A stretch of 64,000 bases of DNA, from positions 21,165,001 through 21,229,000 of the forward strand of contig OX335645.2 in assembly GCA_946894095.1 (NCBI GenBank), given 5' to 3'. Position numbers and translations under genes: made by a program. This DNA comes from Incurvaria masculella (Eukaryota > Arthropoda > Insecta > Lepidoptera > Incurvariidae). Positions 56,217 to 64,000 of the stretch are shown here, in pieces (positions within the stretch are counted from its first letter, which is position 1; every line of letters starts with the position of its first letter). A model generated the notes under the pieces. It saw nothing but the letters and a program-made list of their open reading frames with translations. It made no database searches and was not told the origin of the DNA.

Positions 56217-57129
56217 GTGACTTACATACAAAAACACACATACCAATGATGACAAAATTCATGTGGTAAATATATCTTATTTTCCGATTGAATGCACAAA
56301 TCAAGTGTACTATGCATTCAACGAATTAACTTGATGTGCAGTATGTATTCGTCCGCTTGAGAGATCATTGCTCTTTTAGTCAAATATCACACAAACCTTC
56401 TAGAGTATTCTGCTTCTTTGTCTTCAAACCTGAAAGTGCTGAAATACATGAATATTCATAAAATGCGATCACGTGTCGTGTCAGTGCCGCACGACACATG
56501 TACAAATACACGACTCGATACAACAATTACCTTCATAAAGAAGGTTAGCTTAGTCTTAAGACGAGTTAAATCTGGCAGCAAAAGAAGGCTTTCATTAAAT
56601 GTATTATTTAATTTAAGGGCCTGGTACTAGCCAAATCGCAAAGTTAGACGAGGCACCCCAAGTTAACTAACTAAGTCTGACGATTATAAGTGTCATTCTT
56701 ACAATATATGATTCCTTGTCAAGGAATCGAATTATTTTCGTTAATGTATGTTTCCTTTTTCTATACAAAATACATTGCGGAAACGGTGTCCTTTTCCGAA
56801 CTTTTTTGACTAAATGTAGAAATCTAAAAGCAAATGGAATTTTTTGTTAATGCATATATGCTGTTTTTGCTTATATCTAGAAATCGAATTACTTTCAGAT
56901 TTCTAATGAGAAAAATCAACTTTTTTATTTTTATTTAAATAAATGATGGAATAAAAAAAGATTAACAATCCATTATCAGTCTGGAGTTCTATTTGGATTT
57001 GCTGAAGCGTTTCACTACATATTATTACATTTGTTAAAAAGTGCATTTGTATGGCGCGAGTAGTTGGCTAGTCCTAGCGCCTTAATGTAGCCACACTATA
57101 TATGTGTTATTAACACAATTATGGCTTTC
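56217..57129. other. Unassigned AT-rich sequence
   Basis: No gene or shared repeat recognised. Confidence 0.4.
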
Positions 57130-57280
57130 AATACTTTATCAGCCGTTTTCAGAGTGGGCGGACAACTTGAATACGCCGGACCAAACCGGTTTTTGTATGG
57201 CTAGTCCGGTGCTGATCTCGTACTAAGTTTTGATAGGTTCTCTCTGAATACGACTCTATGATGTACGAATACTAAACGTC
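57130..57280 (+). repeat. Dispersed repeat family P, copy 2
   Basis: The words ttttcagagtgggcggac, tttttgtatggctagtccgg and tgctgatctcgtac match 3.2 kb in order. Confidence 0.55.
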
Positions 57281-57462
57281 AAATTTATTACTCCAATTAT
57301 CATCGCATTCGAGTGCTTTAAATAAAAGCTAATAATAATTTTAGAACAAGGAGGGTATTTGAGCCGAAAAAAATATTCATAACTATTTTCTAGTAATTTT
57401 GGTGGTCTTCTAGCCAATGTATATATAGATTATTCGATTAGTACTCACGCATCACCATCGCA

Positions 57463-57833
57463 TAGGTAGCTCAGTGGCGCGACGCCATGTGATTCGATAA
57501 GTTGGTAAGTACCTCTGAGCGCCGTTAGGTTCTGGATGGGTGACCATTTTCAACCGTTGAGGCTGGCCGTGGTTCGGATTCCACGTAAAACTGTAGGTTT
57601 GCCCCTTCCTTACTTACTTAATTTCGCCCGGGTTGGTACCATCGCATTGAATTATCCATAGTTGAAGCGGAAATGAAAATGAAAATTGTCCGTGTTTTCC
57701 ATCCAGTTAAATGTAGCCGAGCAATATAAGGAAGAACCTGGCAATGGCACCTAATTCCCATGTGGTGTGTTAGGCTAATATCTGACCGTCAGTTTGGTAT
57801 TAGCCATCCATGTTCAGTTACTTAAAAAAAAAA
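57463..57833 (+). repeat. 5S-headed SINE, full length, older subtype
   Basis: Head gcataggtagctcagtggcg, 5S-like ggttctggatgggtgacc, ggctggccgtggttcgg, the complete body, ending gccatccatgttcagttac and an A-run at about 57,823-57,833. Confidence 0.88.
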
Positions 57834-57930
57834 TGAGCGATGGTCGAAGGGGCAATGAAAAGGAAGGTCCTGCCATGCCACGACATTGGGTGTGGTATTA
57901 GCGACCCATGTCCAGTTACATAAAACAAAA
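57834..57930 (+). repeat. SINE fragment with internal deletion
   Basis: cgatggtcgaaggggcaatg is joined straight to aaaaggaaggtcctgcca, skipping about 45 bases, then ggtattagcgacccatgtcc and an A-rich end. Lies directly behind the full copy. Confidence 0.75.
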
Positions 57931-59559
57931 ATGTTTATGGAAATCTTATAATTTTTAAATCGCTTAGTCTCACACAGCACTTCGAACCTGGTAAGTGAGG
58001 GCCTAGTATTATGTATGCAGTTACGATGAATCAACGTGAGGCAGTTAAGCAAAGAAATCTGTGCAAATATTTTGTAAACAATTATTTATCCAAGCGCATC
58101 ATAGACTAGTCACCGTTGTTGCTTGGCATTGTATTGGACACAGTCAATTTCACCGTATCATCCACCTTCAAGACTAGAGTTCACACTGCTATGAGATTGC
58201 GTACATCTTCCTCCATGAGCCTCTTCTCCATTCTAAATAACTCGGATGCTCCTAAGTACCTAAAAGATCGGTCTGTTCTCGTGGTCTTTCGATCCACCGA
58301 TTCACTGCTACCCTGTATTGCTTCTTACTCTGTTGCTTCTACTTCCTACTCAAACTCCTTTCGAGTGCACAATCAGCACGTGTGTGGAGCATCATTCCGA
58401 TGCAAGTTCGGCAATCACCTTCCTAGGCTATTTTCACACTTACAGTGAATTAATCACTTCATATCCCATTAGTAATCGAAATGACTTTTTATTTATATGA
58501 ATTTTAGTATATATTTAATAAAATTTGTATTATGTTTATATATCAATACTTTCATTATATTTTCTCAGTATATAGTTATAATATTTACATATTTGTCAAT
58601 AATTAGTAAAGATTTATTAAAATCTATTTCTTTTCTTGCTACCTTACACGTTTGCAGACTTTCTTTTTGCAATTGTTTTGTTCAAAACGAGGGAATAAAT
58701 TATATTTTCATTTCACTTATCTAGCGTATTCTTGCAGCGTAAGATTCGATCTACTTCCGCTTATCCGTCGTAAATATCTCTCACCACGTGCCGGATTCTC
58801 GTCTCTGGCAGCCCTAAAATACCTACATCAATGAATAATAACGCCAAATGTTATAGGTATACGTACGTACGTGTATACGAGTATAGGTAATTGCTATGGT
58901 TGAATCTACCCTCCGGTGTCGCGCAATGGAAATATGAAGTCGGCGGTTCGCCTGTAGGGAGAAAGCGGGAATTAAACGTGGTTTCTGATGGATGTGTTTA
59001 TGCCGTGGAAGCGGGTTTGTGCAAGCATACACAGATTTCAATAGGGATTTTAGGTACAGTCAGTTAATTTCTCTGGATATCAAAAAACTAAACAGAAATG
59101 GTGTTGAAATTAGTTAATCCTAAATTGTCATACATTGTATACCTTTCAAGTGATAAACGGGGAAAATACTAAAATGTGTGGGCAAAAATTAAATATGTAC
59201 AACATTTTCTAAATTGAAATATTTAACAGTACGATTACTGGTACATCTGGGCCACAATGTTGCACAAATGTTGTTCGAGACTTATCAGATTACGATTTTA
59301 CTAGCCTATATCAATAATTCACAAGGATGATTGCTTCGGGACTCAAACATGTTAGGAAAACATTAAAATAGTTGAAATTTTAAAGTTTTTTATTACTGTC
59401 AGTATTTGAAAACAAAAAGTTGTTAAGAAATTAAAAAAATCTAATTGTAAAATCTGTAACTGGTTTATAAGGACTTAGAAATACATTTAAAAATACAATA
59501 AGTTTTAAAGTCTCGTAAAATCCCATTTTTGTGAGTGTACCACTGTGCGGTACGTTGAA
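57931..59559. other. Unassigned AT-rich sequence
   Basis: The frame at 58,116-58,448 (Ser/Thr-rich, 110 codons) has no recognised domain. The rest holds nothing recognised. Confidence 0.4.
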
Positions 59560-59770
59560 GGGTGCGGGTAGCGAGAGGTGGAGGGGGGGCGGGCGGCGCG
59601 GGCGCAGCAGGGGAGAGCTCGCGCACCTGGCCGTGCCGCCGCCGCCGCGCCGCCGCCGCGCAGCTGCGGCCTGATGCGGACCCGCCCGGGGAAATCACAT
59701 CGCAGCTTCCGACACACCCCACTCGACACACACACGCACACACCCTCGCACGCACGCACACCAACATACC
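59560..59770. other. GC-rich island with (CACA)-type run
   Basis: Contains gccgccgccgccgcgccg and a G-run, followed by cacacacacgcacacacc at 59,727-59,750. Frames are open on both strands because of composition. Possible promoter or exon DNA, undecided. Confidence 0.35.
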
Positions 59771-60632
59771 TCGACACTCTGGTCCTACAGGCACGTGTAC
59801 AATTTATTTATCGAGTTCGTCGGATAGTAAATTATTATTCGAAGGCACACACACTTATGCCTCATTTTTGACATTTCAGAAAATTATCTAGAATAACCGC
59901 TGCCTTCAAAAAATGCAAAACAACGACCCACCCCCCATGTGAGCTCTTTCAATGGATGCATGAATCTTTCAATTAATTTAATAAACAAAGCGTTTACTTA
60001 GCGCATGTTGGCACCAATCAATTAGAATAAATGTTTGTAGGGTGATAAATTTAATGGATTTGCAAATTAGAAAAAAGTTAAATATGATTTACTATATGAT
60101 GATTATTATTATTTTATATTTAAATACATTAGCATTAAGTCTATGTATACATAGTAATCATTATTTAATTTCGTTGCGGGTTTGGTCTAAATGTCATCCT
60201 TGAAATAATATTGTTGTCTGTTTAAGCCAAGGAGAGCACCCATTGTGCTCTCCTTGGCTTAATCCCGAAAACCATTAACTAAGCATGGCGGCGAAAACAA
60301 AGAACACCAATTAGCCCTTACGTGCCTAACTATTTAATTTGAACACACAAATATTGATCACGTGATGGACTAAGAACGCGCTGAAACGAACGGATCAACC
60401 AGTTGGAACAAATCTGGATTTAGCAGTTATAGCTATTGAATCTAAAACCATAAATACCCATTTACAACTTTCCACAATAAAAACTAAACTATCGTCGACA
60501 TTTTATAAATGATTTAGTGTATGTAATGCTTCACGATTAGTGGTAAGCTGCAGCTGTATACTGAAAACGAACCCTGTGTGGAAAAAGGAGTATTGCATTC
60601 TTGTCTAGGAGTAAACGCTCATGATTGAAAAC
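59771..60632. other. Unassigned AT-rich sequence
   Basis: Apart from the hairpin at 60,222-60,262, nothing recognised. Confidence 0.45.
60222..60262. repeat. Perfect 18-bp hairpin
   Basis: Arms ttaagccaaggagagcac (60,222-60,239) and gtgctctccttggcttaa (60,245-60,262) with a 5-base loop. GC content of the arms is about half, giving a stable stem if transcribed. Confidence 0.97.
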
Positions 60633-61127
60633 CTGCACTACATCCCAGAAATTAACAGCCAAGCTGTTAGCCAGTCTGCACTACATCCCAGAAATTAACA
60701 GCCAAGCTGTTAGCCAGCCTGCACTACATCCCAGAAATTAACAGCCAAGCTGTTAGCCAGCCTGCACTACATCCCAGAAATTAACAGCCAAGCTGTTAGC
60801 CAGCCTGCACTACATCCCAGAAATTAACAGCCAAGCTGTTAGCCAGCCTGCACTACATCCCAGAAATTAACAGCCACGCTGTTAGCCAGCCTGCACTACA
60901 TCCCAGAAATTAACAGCCAAGCTGTTAGCCAGCCTGCACTATATCCCAGAAATTAACAGCAAGCTGTTAGCCAGCCTGCACTACATCCCAGAAATTAACA
61001 GCCAAGCTGTTAGCCAGCCTGCACTACATCCCAGAAATTAACAGCCAAGCTGTTAGCCAGCCTGCACTACATCACAGAAATTAACAGCCAAGCTGTTAGC
61101 CAGCCTGCACTACATCCCAGAAATTAA
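60633..61127. repeat. Minisatellite, 43-bp unit, about 11.5 copies
   Basis: Head-to-tail array; unit starts at 60,633, 60,676, 60,719 and so on every 43 bases (one unit of 42). Unit words: ctgcactacatcccagaaat, taacagccaagctgtta, gccagc. Units differ at very few bases, so the array expanded recently or is kept uniform by conversion. 43 is not a multiple of three, so it is non-coding. Each unit has a 7-bp hairpin (taacagc/gctgtta). Confidence 0.98.
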
Positions 61128-61891
61128 GCCAATGACATCAGAAAAAAACCCTAACTCGTAAGTAAAGCTTGTTAGATGCGACTTTGATTATCTGAGAGAA
61201 AATTAGGTCAGAAGAGAGGTCAGGTAAGAAGGGAGTGACTGCACATAATGTATGAAAAACATTCACATCTACTAACTACACAGCTTTGACTAGCTAATAA
61301 GTACAAGATGACTTCTTCTCTCCATGGGAAGCGTAGGTATACCACACTAAATAAATAAAGTAAAAAATCCAAGGTTTTTCGGTTCCTATTCGGGCTCTGG
61401 GAACTCCCCCCTCTTACCTCCCACCTGGTTCCCATCGGCCGAGATTGGGTTACTCGCGGCGTTTTTGTGCACATGTCAAAGTTTTACTCTTCGCTATGTG
61501 CCCACGCACACATGGCCACTGCTTCACGCACACATGGCCACTGCTTCACGCACACCTACAATAGTGGCGGTACATACTTCCCCTCCCCGTCTCGGTGTCA
61601 GATTACCCACCGTCGAAATGTTAAAGCAACACGTGTGCTCGCTCCAGCGTTATAAAGCACACATGTGCTTATTTATGTATTTGAGTGTGAGTATCTTATA
61701 TACAGTTGTTATCGTTATACATTCTTACTTTTAATTTTACAGTTTCAAATAGAGTTTGTAAATAGGATGTAACCGTATTCCTAACTATATTTAGCCCTAC
61801 TTTTTATCCTAAATGCCTGTATTATTGCATAGTGTTTTACTCATAGTATCGTAAATACCTAACTCTTTAGTACTGCTATAATATTATGCAT
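61128..61891. other. Unassigned sequence with a short tandem repeat
   Basis: At 61,503-61,556 a 22-bp unit (cacgcacacatggccactgc, then tt) is repeated about 2.5 times. Nothing else recognised. Confidence 0.5.
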
Positions 61892-62004
61892 TTAAGTCAG
61901 TCGTCATCTATGTACAACGGCACCTAATATTAAAATGTTTAAAAACGAATGTTGTATGTAAAATTGTCTGCAATTAAGTAAGTCGTCATCTATGTACAAC
62001 GGCA
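61892..62004. repeat. Direct repeat of 31 bp, 82 bp apart
   Basis: gtcgtcatctatgtacaacg lies in both copies (61,892-61,922 and 61,974-62,004), with one mismatch upstream of it. Between them is AT-rich sequence. Confidence 0.9.
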
Positions 62005-63784
62005 TCACCCTCCTAGACGCGACACATTGGACTTTCACTCACAGACGTTTTCCTTTCTACTGTGGCGCCGCCGAGGGTGATGCGGTCAGAAACAAAAGAA
62101 ATGCAAATATGTTCTGCGGAAGAGTTCAACGCATCGGCTAGGAAACTGACAACCTTAGTCGAAGATGCTTTACTTGGTGACTTTAATCAATGCATACCTA
62201 TATGTCATAATGAACTCACCCATTCTCATTATGTTGATATTGCCTAAGAATACGTTAATCGTATCTGGCCAAATGCTCTTATTTTTTCTATGACACTTAA
62301 ATTGTAAAAAAAGTTGTTTGTTGCATGCACGTAAGAAGTTGTAAGAAGTGAAAAAAAAAACCTTTTTTTTTTTTCATGCATTCAGACACATTTAAACTGA
62401 GTCAAAGAGCGATCATGCTAGCTGGAGTCAAACGACCAATGCGGCGCTGCGTGGGAAGGGGAGGTATTCTATATTCAAATAAATTATGTGTTACGCACAC
62501 AACGCGTTCAACTTAGTAATAAACGATAAATACACTTATACCTGTTATCCCAAATGCGCCAAAAGGAGTATAAATTCAAAAAACTATCATAGTTATTTTT
62601 CTTATTATAATAATATTCTTTATCCAAAATCATCTATGACCACGTTTTAGCAAATAGGTGATGATTTCATTACCTGGCCCACCGGACAATATAATAAATG
62701 CCGCTACGTGTTACCAATGCTGTACCCTGCAATATCTCAGCGCAAATCTTTACCGAGCTAAGAAGGATGTAGGGCTCAGCACACCGTCGATTTTGTTTCG
62801 GAGATTAAAAATAATAGCGTGTTATTTTTTGCGCTCCGCTACGAGCCGATCTATTTGTCGAAATTGAAGGATTTCATTTCGTCTGCGCTTCCGAGCCGCC
62901 GCGCCGCCGGGATGTCGAGTCGTCAAACAAAAAAATATATACTCGAAAAATTGGAGAAACGTTAAAGGATTGGGAGGCTCACTTCCGATAAATCTTCGTG
63001 TTCGGTTTCTCGTAATAGGCCATATCCTGTAGTTTAATTTCGTGAGATTTAATATTCATAGTTTTTACTTATATGTATATTTTATATTTTTGTAGTTTGG
63101 AGTTTAATATTATGTTTACGCTGAAGTGCATAGTTATGCCGTGGTTTGAATTAAGAATACATGTTTAAGGAGGGACCAAAAATGCCCTCGAAAGTGGCGT
63201 CGATTTTTTTTTGCCTGAGTTTAATGAACATAACCTACATGTTTCATCTTGATAAATTAAACGATAACACCTGAATCAATAGGTGCTTTATCAAGCCATG
63301 TTGTACAAACCTGGAGACATTACCACCAGGCTGAGAGTCAATTTTGCTGCAAAAACGATAAAATAATGCATTCAGAGCATATATAGAGGAATCTGAGGCT
63401 TTCGTTTGTATTGCGAAATGACTGTTTCTAGCAACGAGCATGAAATGATGGGAGTAGCGACGGTGGAGCATTATAACGAATAAGCGTTAGTGGAAAACAT
63501 ATATACGTATAATATAGTATAATATTTATAATTATAATTATAGAAATGACCATGATGATGTAGTATCATAAAGCCCTTGACTAATAATTAATTACCTTGA
63601 CATATCTAGCTTAGTATATGCCAGGAATTGTAAACTGTATGTATGTTTGTTTGTTGTTCTGCTTAATGCCCTAATATAAATGCTTATTATCTATGCCTTA
63701 CAATAAGAAAAAAATACCTTTCTGAGTGTAGCTTGCCTACCAATTTGACAAAATGAAATACAATACAATACCATACAATCTAAC
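62005..63784. other. Unassigned sequence
   Basis: The frame at 62,062-62,247 (EMQICSAEEFNASARKLTTL, VEDALLGDF) has a protein-like composition but no recognised family. GC-richer at 62,880-62,930. The rest is AT-rich. Confidence 0.4.
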
Positions 63785-63965
63785 TATAGTTAGTAAGCTT
63801 ACGCATTCGGTACATGCAACATCGTATGTTCGTTGTACTAAATAGCGTCCAAAAAGAAGTTCTTACGTATTCTTACGTGTCATTGGAACTCGAGAAAATC
63901 AGTAGGAACAGGATTCGTACGAGAGCTCACTCGCCGGCGCTGCCGCTTTTGTATGTGAAAAAGAA
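63785..63965 (-). repeat. Dispersed repeat family X, copy 4
   Basis: The words atgttcgttgtactaaatag, cgtgtcattggaactcgag and ctcactcgccggcgctgccg are the reverse complement of the family at 38.1 kb. This is the longest copy toward the gcagcg end. It runs close to the window edge and may continue. Confidence 0.65.
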
Positions 63966-64000
63966 AGTGGCTACGCCACTGCCCCCATACTCACAGGCTT

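Noticed and set aside
58116..58448. A 110-codon Ser/Thr-rich frame
   Set aside because: No recognisable domain or neighbours; chance frame cannot be excluded.
60633..61127. CRISPR-like array
   Set aside because: The units are directly joined with no unique spacers and a constant 43-bp period; this is a minisatellite in a eukaryotic context.
61892..62004. LTR pair of a retrotransposon
   Set aside because: Only 31 bp long and 82 bp apart, with no TG..CA ends, primer site or polymerase.

Overview
The window looks like nuclear DNA of an insect, most probably a moth or butterfly. It is AT-rich with scattered GC-rich patches. It is packed with short interspersed repeats of types common in lepidopteran genomes: a repeat beginning ggccaagtgcgagtcg, tRNA-headed and 5S-headed SINEs, Helitrons ending in CTAG, and decayed LINE reverse transcriptases. 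I found no convincing host protein-coding gene and no genuine tRNA, rRNA, snRNA or CRISPR locus. The window is best read as intergenic or intronic sequence shaped by transposons.

Layout. 0-13 kb: SINE fragments, copies of the ggccaag repeat, three or four MITE families and one LINE C-terminal fragment. 13-24 kb: three very similar 5S-headed SINEs in one orientation (13.2, 20.5, 22.4 kb). One of them sits inside a MITE. A minus-strand LINE at 16.7-17.8 kb is split by another MITE, and a second LINE type leaves its C-terminus at 20.0-20.3 kb. 24-29 kb: a small Helitron, a full tRNA-headed SINE, and the largest coding remnant, a 3.5 kb plus-strand non-LTR retrotransposon with endonuclease and reverse transcriptase that is broken by stops and frameshifts. 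29-45 kb: mostly unassigned AT-rich DNA with SINE copies, GC-rich patches and a 204-bp MITE that has a perfect 8-bp target duplication and a telomere-like core. 45-58 kb: more SINEs, two related Helitrons of 769 and 869 bp in opposite orientation, and fragments of the same dispersed families. 58-64 kb: low repeat density, a perfect 18-bp hairpin, and a homogeneous 43-bp minisatellite (60,633-61,127) whose unit carries a short conserved hairpin.

How the parts relate. The coding remnants (LINE endonuclease and reverse transcriptase) are the kind of machinery that spreads SINEs, but none here appears intact. The MITEs and Helitrons encode nothing and would need enzymes from elsewhere. The nested order (SINE in MITE, MITE in LINE, SINE-derived DNA inside Helitrons) gives a relative chronology. 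Boundaries of diverged repeats are approximate, because they were set by eye from copies within this window.
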